Source: ZC4RG17 sp035304485
GTDB taxonomy: Bacteria > Actinomycetota > Acidimicrobiia > Spongiisociales > ZC4RG35
Direction of reading: 5' to 3'
DNA length: 19,927 bases
Assembly: GCA_035304485.1 (NCBI GenBank)
Contig: DATGPZ010000064.1
Span: 1 to 19,927, forward strand
The notes beneath the pieces were generated by a model. That model did no database searches, was not told the origin of the DNA, and saw only the letters and a list, made by a program, of their open reading frames with translations. Below are positions 14,151 to 19,927 of this stretch, in pieces. The position numbers and the translations under genes are program-made. Each line of letters opens with the position of its first letter. Positions within the stretch are counted from its first letter, which is position 1.

Positions 14151-15086
14151 GTGCCCTCGGACACCCCGACCGTTTGCGTCTTCGCACCCAGCATCCTCGT
14201 CACCGTGACCATCGAGCCCGGCGACGAGGACTTCGGCGACATCCACTTCCACCTGGGAGGGCAGGGCTACTGGGTGGCCCGCCTGGTCCGCGAACTCGGT
14301 GAGCGCCCCATATTGGTCGCGCCGGTGGGAGGCGAGGCCGGGCAGGTCGTTCGAGGCCTCCTTCGCTCCACCGGCCTCGATTTCGCTCCGGTCGGTATCG
14401 AGGGATCGAGCCCCGGATACGTGCACGACCGACGGGAAGGGGACCGCATCCAGGTCGCCGAGGCCCGTTCGCCCGACCTCAACCGCCACGAGGTCGACGA
14501 CCTCTTCGCCCGTACTCTCCAGCACGCCATCGGAGCCGGGCTGTGCGTCCTCACCGGGAAACGGCCCGGCGACACCCTGCCGACCGACTTCTACCTCCGG
14601 CTCGCTGCCGACCTGGCGGCGGCGGACGTGCGGACGGTGGGCGACTTCCATGGACCGGAACTGTCCGCTCATCTGGAAGGTGGGCCACTCGACATCCTCA
14701 AGATCAGCGACGAGGAGCTGGCGGCCGACGGGATGGTGGCCGACGCCGAGGCAGGTGAGGAGGAAGTCTTCGGTGCCATCGATGAGCTACGCGGCCAAGG
14801 AGCCGAGGCAGTCGTGGTATCCCGGGCCCTTGGCGCCCTGGCTTCGTTCAAGGACGTGGCGATGCGCGCCGTCTCGCCCCGGTTCCACGTCGTGGATACC
14901 AGCGGTGCCGGCGATTCGATGACTGCGGCATTGGCGGTGGGGATGGTGAGGGGCCTGTCGCCCGAGGACAGCCTCCGGCTGGCTTGCGCGGCCGGCTCGG
15001 CCAACGTCATCCGACATGGCCTGGCGAGCTCGCCGGCGGATCTCATCTCCCGCCTCGCTCCCCTCATCGAGATCTCACGGCCATGA
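14151..15086 (+). CDS. PfkB-family carbohydrate kinase (1-phosphofructokinase-like)
   Basis: A 311-residue ribokinase-fold kinase. It shows HLGGQGYWVARLVRELG (35-51), the substrate-side glycine motif, LKISDEEL (183-190) in the place of the LKPNxxEL element, and the second PfkB signature DTSGAGDSMTAA (249-260), whose last Asp (D255) is the catalytic base and whose glycines form the anion hole. Overall order resembles FruK/LacC-type kinases, but the substrate cannot be assigned. GTG 14151 is taken as start because the first beta strand TVCVFAPS follows directly; no good ribosome-binding site is visible. The stop overlaps the surE start as ATGA, so the two are probably translationally coupled. 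Confidence 0.87.
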   Translation: MPSDTPTVCVFAPSILVTVTIEPGDEDFGDIHFHLGGQGYWVARLVRELGERPILVAPVGGEAGQVVRGLLRSTGLDFAPVGIEGSSPGYVHDRREGDRIQVAEARSPDLNRHEVDDLFARTLQHAIGAGLCVLTGKRPGDTLPTDFYLRLAADLAAADVRTVGDFHGPELSAHLEGGPLDILKISDEELAADGMVADAEAGEEEVFGAIDELRGQGAEAVVVSRALGALASFKDVAMRAVSPRFHVVDTSGAGDSMTAALAVGMVRGLSPEDSLRLACAAGSANVIRHGLASSPADLISRLAPLIEISRP

Positions 15087-15913
15087 GCGTCCCCTTCGAC
15101 GCCTCCGAGGGCGACACCGCGCTCGAGATCTCTTCCCGGCGACGTCCGCGATCCGATCAGCCCGCCATCCTCATCACCAACGACGACGGAATCGAGTCGG
15201 TCGGCATCCAGGAGCTCGCCCGGCGCCTGGCCAAGAGCTACCCGGTCCTGGTGGCCGCTCCCGAGGACCAACGGTCTGGAGCCGGAACCGGGATCGGGTA
15301 TTTCGATCCCAGGCGGGGAGTGAATGTGGAACCGGTGGATCTCGACGGAGTCAACGCCTACTCGATCGCCGGTCCGCCGGGACTGGCGGTGATGGCAGCG
15401 ATGCTCGGCGCCTTCGGCGACCCTCCCGACCTGGTGGTCTCGGGGATCAACGCCGGTATCAACACGGGCCACTCGGTGATCCATTCGGGAACGGTGGGAG
15501 CGGTGCTGACGGCACGAACCTTCGGGTGCGACGGCTTGGCGGTCAGCCTCTCGTCGGCCGAGACCTGGCACTGGGATACCGCCTCGGTCCTCGCAGAAGC
15601 GGTGACGGAGTGGATACTCGATCGGGAGGGCAGTTGTACCACGATCAATCTCAACGTCCCCGCCCTTCCCCTGGAGGAGGTGCGCGGGTTCCGTTGGGCC
15701 GACCTGGATGAGTTCGGGTACTTCCGGGTGGCGATGGCCGATCTCCAGGGCAAGAGCCTCCAGTTCGAGGTGGGCGCCCCCGACTCCGGTCTCGACCCGG
15801 CCAGCGACACGGCTCTGTTGAGAGAGGGATTCGCCACCCTCACGCCGCTGACGACCGTCGAGCCCTCACCGTTCCCGGACGGCTGCCCCGAGTTTCCCCG
15901 GCTGGAGAACTAG
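15083..15913 (+). CDS. surE: 5'/3'-nucleotidase SurE
   Basis: A 276-residue survival protein family phosphatase acting on nucleoside monophosphates, metal dependent. Visible motifs are the metal site TNDDGI (32-37), APEDQRSGAG (59-68), SGINAGINTGH (120-130) with the metal-binding Asn, and HSGTVGAV (134-141). About 25 residues precede the conserved core, a little more than usual. The ATG at 15083 overlaps the kinase stop. The reading frame is open further upstream, but that region is the kinase gene. Its TAG stop is shared in the palindrome CTAG with the oppositely oriented ubiB gene. Confidence 0.94.
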   Translation: MSVPFDASEGDTALEISSRRRPRSDQPAILITNDDGIESVGIQELARRLAKSYPVLVAAPEDQRSGAGTGIGYFDPRRGVNVEPVDLDGVNAYSIAGPPGLAVMAAMLGAFGDPPDLVVSGINAGINTGHSVIHSGTVGAVLTARTFGCDGLAVSLSSAETWHWDTASVLAEAVTEWILDREGSCTTINLNVPALPLEEVRGFRWADLDEFGYFRVAMADLQGKSLQFEVGAPDSGLDPASDTALLREGFATLTPLTTVEPSPFPDGCPEFPRLEN

Positions 15914-17895
15914 AACTTCCGTCCTCCGCGGTCGGAACGGAGCACCGCCAGCAGGATGCGGAGCAAGAGCGTGATCGAGATGAACATGCCGATCCAGCCC
16001 AACAGCTCGTACGCTCCGAGGTCTCCCAGCAGGCTGAACGTCGCTCGGTCGTCGAGCGATATGAGCATGACGGACACCACTCCGGTTCCGATGCTCAACA
16101 GGCTGAGCACCACCCGGTTGACGAGCGTCATCAGGAAGCGTCGGTCCTCCGCTTCGGCGAAGACGCGCATACGGGTCGTGATCCGACCGTGCTCGAGCAT
16201 GGTGGCGATACGGTCGATGTGGCGGGGAAGGCGGCCGGCCAGCGGTCCCAACTGGGCCCACTCCTGTTTGATGTAGTCGCTGATCGAGCCGGGGAGTATC
16301 CGGCGAGTGAACTGCACTCCGCCCATCCGGGCCACGGCCTCGATCACCGGGTATCCAGGAGACAGGTGCTCCAGGGTTCCGCTCAGGGTCGCCAAGGCCC
16401 GGAACATCGCCATGGTGGACCGAGGCATCCTCAGGCCCAGTTCCGTGGTTAGACGCATCAGGTCGATGAGCGCCTCGGGGGGCGGGAGGTCGGGGCCGAG
16501 ATAGGCGGCGAGGAAGCGGGCAAAGGCGCGTTCCACCTCATCGGGGTCGTGGATCGCCGGATCCACCGCGCCCAACGACGACATGGCTTCATAGAGGAGG
16601 GCGGGCTGCTCGAGACGGAGGGCAACCAGCATCTGAAAGACGGCGGAGCGCTCGAACGCATCGAGGCGACCCGATATGCCCAAGTCGATCAGGCCCAGAC
16701 GTCCGTCCTCCAGTACCAACAGATTGCCCGGATGGGGGTCCCCGTGGAACCGATTCCCCGCCAGCATCGCCCCGATCTGCGACTCGGTCAGGGCATCTGC
16801 CAGCTGCCTTCCCTTCTCGCCCGGCTCCCAGTCGAGTTGGGAGAGCGGCGTGCCTCGCAGACGTTCCATGACCAACAGCCCGGCCGAGGTCAACTCGGTC
16901 CGGACGGCGGGGACGTGGATCAAGGGCTCGTCCTCCACCGCCTCCGCCACCTCGCGCAGGTTGCGAGCCTCCAATCGGAAATCCAGCTCGGCCTCGAGGG
17001 CTTCGGCGAACTCCTCCACCAGGCTCTCCACGTCTATCGCCCTGCCCCAGGCCGTACGGCGGGCGGCGGTGCGGGCGAGCCACCGGGCGATCGCCAGGTC
17101 CCGGGCCACCATCTCGGGGATGCCGGGGCGACGGACCTTGACGACGACCGGGCTCCCGTCCCGGAGCACGGCGGCGTGAGCTTGGGCGATGGAGGCCGAC
17201 CCCAACGGGTCCATGTCGAACTCGGCGAACACCTCCTCGAGGGGCCGACCGAGCTCTGCTTCGACCAGGCGGCGAATCTCCTCGGCATCCACCGGCGCCG
17301 CTTGCGAATGCAGTCGTGCCAGCTCCGCCTGAGCAGCGGGAGGGACCAAGTCGGGTCGGGTGGCGAGAAGCTGTCCCAGCTTGACGAACATCCCCCCGGC
17401 TTCCTCCAGCGCCATCCGGCCGTTGCGAGCGAGATCGAGCGTGGACTCGGCGGCGGTGCGGCCCCGGGTCAGCCCGATGAGGGGACCCAAACCGTGACGA
17501 ACGACGATGCGCGACACCTGTGCCGCCCGCCGGAGGATCCCCCACCACAGTCGAATTCGGCGGATGACCCGAAATGAGGGGGTACGGGATCGGCGCTCGG
17601 CTCTCCCGAACAGGGCCTCCATCACGACGATGGCGCCCATCGTGCCGATCACCTGGAAGGGCAGCGCGACGAGCGTGAACTCACCCCCGTCGAGGTTCCT
17701 GGCATCGGCGATGCTGTCGAGCAGGAGGAAGGCCGCCACCGCCGAGCCCAGACCCACCCCGACGAAGGCGGCGACGATGAGCCGGCGCCAGGTGAGCTCG
17801 CGGGCATCCAGCAACGCCCGGGCGACCCAGGCGAACAGGAGGATCACCACCAGGCTCGCGAGGAGGGAGAACAACCCGCTGATGAACTGGCTCAC
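15910..17895 (-). CDS. UbiB/ADCK (ABC1) family atypical kinase, membrane-anchored
   Basis: A 661-residue member of the UbiB family of atypical kinase/ATPases linked to isoprenoid quinone synthesis. It has three N-terminal membrane segments (about 8-27, 40-60 and 75-95), then the kinase-like domain, then two C-terminal segments (about 592-614 and 632-653). Family motifs are FVKLGQ (170-175, the KxGQ element), Ala-rich loop GSASIAQAH (232-240), Lys in VVVKVRRPG (250-258), EAELDFRLEARN (301-312), HGDPHPGN (384-391) and IDLGISG (403-409). The N-terminal triple-helix extension is more than the classical family has. The GTG start at 17895 has TAGTTT ending 6 nt upstream and no ribosome-binding site. 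It sits 20 bp after the glycosylase stop. Substrate is unknown. Confidence 0.93.
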   Translation of the reverse strand: MSQFISGLFSLLASLVVILLFAWVARALLDARELTWRRLIVAAFVGVGLGSAVAAFLLLDSIADARNLDGGEFTLVALPFQVIGTMGAIVVMEALFGRAERRSRTPSFRVIRRIRLWWGILRRAAQVSRIVVRHGLGPLIGLTRGRTAAESTLDLARNGRMALEEAGGMFVKLGQLLATRPDLVPPAAQAELARLHSQAAPVDAEEIRRLVEAELGRPLEEVFAEFDMDPLGSASIAQAHAAVLRDGSPVVVKVRRPGIPEMVARDLAIARWLARTAARRTAWGRAIDVESLVEEFAEALEAELDFRLEARNLREVAEAVEDEPLIHVPAVRTELTSAGLLVMERLRGTPLSQLDWEPGEKGRQLADALTESQIGAMLAGNRFHGDPHPGNLLVLEDGRLGLIDLGISGRLDAFERSAVFQMLVALRLEQPALLYEAMSSLGAVDPAIHDPDEVERAFARFLAAYLGPDLPPPEALIDLMRLTTELGLRMPRSTMAMFRALATLSGTLEHLSPGYPVIEAVARMGGVQFTRRILPGSISDYIKQEWAQLGPLAGRLPRHIDRIATMLEHGRITTRMRVFAEAEDRRFLMTLVNRVVLSLLSIGTGVVSVMLISLDDRATFSLLGDLGAYELLGWIGMFISITLLLRILLAVLRSDRGGRKF

Positions 17896-17901
17896 ACCGG
17901 C

Positions 17902-17907
17902 AAACTA
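17902..17907 (-). promoter_or_regulatory. Putative -10 box, leaderless ubiB-like transcript
   Basis: TAGTTT (17907-17902) lies in the 20-bp gap after the glycosylase stop and ends 6 nt before the GTG start. It suggests that the kinase is also transcribed on its own. Confidence 0.4.
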
Positions 17908-17915
17908 GCCCGGGT

Positions 17916-18761
17916 TCAGCGATCGGTGATCGAACGGATGGGCATTCTGGGTCCGAAACGCGGCGCCCAACCAGCCCGGGCCAGCAGCCTCACCACCCGC
18001 CCCCGGTGGGGACGAAACGGCTCGAGCAGCTCCAGCATCTGGTCATCGGTGCCCCGCGGCCTGCCTGCCAGGTGCCAGGCGACGATGTTCTTGTGGTGGT
18101 AATCGCCCACCGAGACGGCATCGGGGTCGCCGTGACTGACCGCCACCGTCTCCGCTGCCGTCCACACGCCGACCCCCGGATAGCGGCGCAATTGCCGCTG
18201 GACGGTCTCGGACTCCGTCCCCGAAAGAGCCTCGATGTCAGCGGCGTCGCGGGCCACCGCTCGCAGCACGTCGGCCCGCCGTCGCTCCAGCCCCAACCGG
18301 TGGTATTCCCAATATGGGCTGGCGGCCAGACGTTCGGAGTCTGGTGGCAGACGGAGGGGCGCCGGCCCTGGGGCGGGATCACCGAACCGCTGCCACAGCG
18401 CCCGCAGGCTGTGAGCTGCCTCCTTGCCTGACACTTTCTGTTCGACGATCGCTCGAATCAGAGCTTCGAACACGAGGCCGGTGGCTCCGTACCTGTATCC
18501 ACGGTGACGGCGGGCGAGAGGCGCCACGACAGGGTGCTCGGTCTCGAACTCTTCGACGGGATCGGCCAGACCGACCCAAAGCGGGAGCCGGCCGAGCAGC
18601 CAGTCCGCGCCGGGACCCCAAGCCGTGCCCTCGACGCCGTCCGCCGTTCGCCGAACTCGCAGTGTGCCCGGACCCTGGGGAGTCCGGACCGCGGTCCACC
18701 ATCCGTCGTCGAGGAACCGGCCACCGAGAGGGCGTAGCGTCGCGCGCAGGTCGAGTGGCAC
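17916..18761 (-). CDS. AlkA-like DNA-3-methyladenine glycosylase (HhH-GPD family)
   Basis: A 281-residue base-excision repair enzyme of the helix-hairpin-helix GPD superfamily. The N-terminal ~90 residues form the AlkA-type beta domain. FEALIRAIVEQKVSGKEA (98-115) is the typical first helix of the catalytic half. The HhH hairpin is LRRYPGVGVWTA (191-202) and the catalytic Asp is D220 in VSVGDYHHKN. It should remove alkylated bases, but the base preference is not visible. GTG 18761 is the first reasonable start after the stop of the upstream oxidoreductase (12 bp). The frame is open much further upstream, but that sequence is the shadow of the oxidoreductase gene. Confidence 0.87.
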   Translation of the reverse strand: MPLDLRATLRPLGGRFLDDGWWTAVRTPQGPGTLRVRRTADGVEGTAWGPGADWLLGRLPLWVGLADPVEEFETEHPVVAPLARRHRGYRYGATGLVFEALIRAIVEQKVSGKEAAHSLRALWQRFGDPAPGPAPLRLPPDSERLAASPYWEYHRLGLERRRADVLRAVARDAADIEALSGTESETVQRQLRRYPGVGVWTAAETVAVSHGDPDAVSVGDYHHKNIVAWHLAGRPRGTDDQMLELLEPFRPHRGRVVRLLARAGWAPRFGPRMPIRSITDR

Positions 18762-18772
18762 CTCGACCAGGA

Positions 18773-19321
18773 TCAGTCTTTCGGCGGAGTGTCCCAGTCC
18801 TGGACGTCCTTTCCTGCTTCCCGGGCCAAGATGTCGAGAGCGGCTTTCGCTCCATCCCCCGCCGAGATGATTGCCTGGCTGCGATTGGGCCGGACGCTTC
18901 GCCCGACCACGTAGACCCGGTCGTTCGAGGAGCGCATCTCCGCGTCGACCCGGATACGGCCGTTCTCTTCGGCGAGTCCGAGCGAACGGGCCAGCACCGG
19001 GTCCTTGCCCTCGGTGAGGATCAGATAGTCGGCTCGAGCGGTGTCGCCCCCGGCCGTCACCGTGACACCATCCGCCTCCGCTGTGACGCTTTCGGCTTCG
19101 ACATCGCGGATGACGGCACCGAAAGACTCGACCTGGCGGCGGGCAGCCTGTTGGAAGTCGGGTCCGGAGATCTCGGGTATGCCGAGATAGTTGTACAGGT
19201 AGGCGTAGTTGACCGCGGTCTGATCCTGCCCGAACACGGTCACATCGTGACCGTTCTTGGCCAGGAACAGGGCCGCCGACAATCCACCCGGACCGTCGCC
19301 CACGATGAACACATCGGCCAA
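18773..19321 (-). CDS. Short FAD/NAD(P)-binding oxidoreductase, thioredoxin-reductase-like without CxxC
   Basis: A 182-residue flavoprotein-like protein. FIVGDGPGGLSAALFLAKNG (5-24) is the dinucleotide-binding loop of the FAD domain, with Asp at a position that is Gly in most relatives. YLYNYLGIPEISG (41-53) and SAGDGAKAALDIL (153-165) correspond to conserved parts of thioredoxin reductases, the latter closing the FAD site. The redox CxxC is absent, there is no cysteine at all, and the NADPH domain is largely missing, so it cannot work as a normal thioredoxin reductase. Similar short proteins occur in haloarchaea and actinobacteria, as I recall. TTG 19321 is chosen because GAGGAG lies 7 nt upstream. 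Function is unknown. Confidence 0.75.
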   Translation of the reverse strand: MADVFIVGDGPGGLSAALFLAKNGHDVTVFGQDQTAVNYAYLYNYLGIPEISGPDFQQAARRQVESFGAVIRDVEAESVTAEADGVTVTAGGDTARADYLILTEGKDPVLARSLGLAEENGRIRVDAEMRSSNDRVYVVGRSVRPNRSQAIISAGDGAKAALDILAREAGKDVQDWDTPPKD

Positions 19322-19497
19322 AGAACCGCTCCTCTGTCGCTTTCGTCCTCTTGATACCAGCCGGGGCCGACAACCCCGTGTTCGCCAGGTGGAAACTGCT
19401 ACTACTCGCCGTAGTAGCAGAACCGAATCCCACGTATTAGCGTTTCTCTCCGACGCCATCGAGGTCAACGCGCGATTGCAGGTCGGAGGTGGAACGA
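19322..19497. promoter_or_regulatory. Divergent intergenic region between oxidoreductase and SLH gene
   Basis: These 176 bp separate two divergent starts. They hold the perfect inverted repeat at 19396-19420, a possible plus-strand -10 TATTAG at 19435-19440, the plus-strand Shine-Dalgarno GGAGGT at 19485-19490 and the minus-strand GAGGAG before the TTG. No small gene is evident. Confidence 0.5.
19396..19420. repeat. Perfect inverted repeat, 10-bp arms with 5-bp spacer
   Basis: CTGCTACTAC (19396-19405), spacer TCGCC, then GTAGTAGCAG (19411-19420). There is no poly-T after either arm, and it sits between divergent start sites, so a regulator-binding operator is more likely than a terminator. 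It would overlap the -35 position of the TATTAG box of the SLH gene. The TACTAC/GTAGTA half-sites loosely recall BlaI/CopY-type operators; that is memory and not a firm match. Confidence 0.6.
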
Positions 19498-19927
19498 ATG
19501 ATGCGTCGCACGATCGGAACGTCCCTCGTCATCGGGCTCTTCTCAGCCGTGGTGGCGCTGGCAGTACCAGGTTTCGGGTCCGAGCCGAGTTTCGAGGATG
19601 TCCCGGAGAATCACCTCTTCGCCGAGGAGATCGCCTGGTTGGCGATCGAGGGAATCACCCGGGGCTGCAACCCACCCCAAAACGACCAGTTCTGCCCGGA
19701 CGATCCCGTCACCCGCGGCCAGATGGCCGCCTTCCTGGTACGCGCCCTCAGACTGCCAGCCGGCACCGGAACCTTCACCGACACCACCGGCCACGTGTTC
19801 GAAGGCGACATCGCCCGCCTCGCCGCAGCCGACATCACCCGCGGCTGCAACCCACCCCAAAACGACCAGTTCTGCCCCGACGATCCCGTCACCCGAGGCC
19901 AGATGGCCGCCTTCCTCAACCGTGCCC
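19498..19927 (+). CDS. Secreted SLH-repeat protein, 5' part only
   Basis: The first 143 residues of a protein cut by the window end. The N-terminus is a Sec signal peptide (MMRRT, then hydrophobic TSLVIGLFSAVVALAVPG). Two S-layer-homology-like repeats follow: SFEDVPENHLFAEEIAWLAIEG.. and TFTDTTGHVFEGDIARLAAAD.., each continuing into ITRGCNPPQNDQFCPDDP and VTRGQMAAFL. SLH units anchor proteins to cell-wall polymers. Each unit has two cysteines (57/66 and 117/126) that could form a small disulfide loop. The ATG at 19498 lies 7 nt after GGAGGT; the next ATG at 19501 is also possible. What the repeats are attached to cannot be seen. Confidence 0.9.
   Translation, partial: MMRRTIGTSLVIGLFSAVVALAVPGFGSEPSFEDVPENHLFAEEIAWLAIEGITRGCNPPQNDQFCPDDPVTRGQMAAFLVRALRLPAGTGTFTDTTGHVFEGDIARLAAADITRGCNPPQNDQFCPDDPVTRGQMAAFLNRA
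19663..19927 (+). repeat. 180-bp period tandem repeat in the SLH gene
   Basis: The 85 bases at 19663-19747 recur at 19843-19927 with only a few changes, mostly silent apart from the last codons (VR versus NR). The conserved part encodes GCNPPQNDQFCPDDPVTRG and the following helix. The intervening ~95 bases diverge far more from the preceding unit. The repeat array runs off the window. Confidence 0.85.

Noticed and set aside
13581..14672. A 363-codon minus-strand open frame across pgl and the PfkB gene
   Set aside because: The two plus-strand genes have complete family motifs. The antisense frame shows none and spans their intergenic gap.
16549..17577. A 342-codon plus-strand frame
   Set aside because: It is antisense to the kinase core of the ubiB-like gene.
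1..19927. CRISPR array, defence system, toxin-antitoxin pair or biosynthetic cluster
   Set aside because: No short regularly spaced repeats were seen. All substantial genes are assigned to housekeeping families, the decayed element or the SLH protein.

Overview
The window is GC-rich DNA from an actinobacterium. The conserved block mfd, lipoprotein foldase, mazG, eno, ftsB-like, DUF501, ppx has the same order that I recall from Mycobacterium tuberculosis around eno. GTG and TTG starts are frequent, the tRNA does not encode CCA, and the SLH protein carries Cys-containing CNPP...FCPDDPVTRGQMAAFL repeats of the kind common in Acidimicrobiia. My best guess is a deep-branching Actinomycetota lineage, possibly Acidimicrobiia; this rests on inference, not a search.

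Left edge (1-838). A tRNA-Leu(UAA) gene on the minus strand marks the end of a minus-strand housekeeping run. Beyond its 3' end lie two gene fragments. One is a MobF/TrwC-type conjugative relaxase fragment (minus strand, runs off the window). The other is the last ~40 residues of a tyrosine integrase (plus strand). Both have lost their N-terminal sides at one shared junction near 569-594. This looks like a decayed integrative conjugative element at a tRNA attachment site.

Middle (845-12649, all minus strand). In transcription order the genes are rplY-pth; pgsA-epimerase; mfd; a parvulin lipoprotein; a methylase-MazG fusion; eno-ftsB-DUF501-ppx; tRNA-Leu. Together they cover translation quality (L25, Pth), phospholipid synthesis (PgsA), transcription-coupled repair (Mfd), nucleotide-pool cleaning (MazG), glycolysis (enolase), division (FtsB/DivIC-like) and polyphosphate/ppGpp metabolism (Ppx/GppA). 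Eno, ftsB, DUF501 and ppx are joined by three successive 4-bp GTGA stop/start overlaps. pgsA appears to lack any canonical start codon at its correct N-terminus and may begin with ATA behind a strong Shine-Dalgarno.

Right part (12730-19927). A small alpha/beta hydrolase (minus) diverges from a plus-strand run of pgl, a PfkB kinase and surE. This run converges on a minus-strand run of a short FAD oxidoreductase, an AlkA-like glycosylase and a UbiB/ADCK kinase. surE and ubiB share a CTAG stop overlap. A secreted SLH-repeat protein starts at 19498 and is cut by the window end. The 176-bp divergent region before it holds a perfect 10-bp inverted repeat.

Several genes without a Shine-Dalgarno (mfd, the hydrolase, pgl, ubiB) have a TANNNT box exactly 6-7 nt before the start codon, suggesting leaderless mRNAs. 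I found no CRISPR array, intact mobile element, defence system or biosynthetic cluster. Apart from the left edge and the SLH/oxidoreductase end, the content is ordinary housekeeping.
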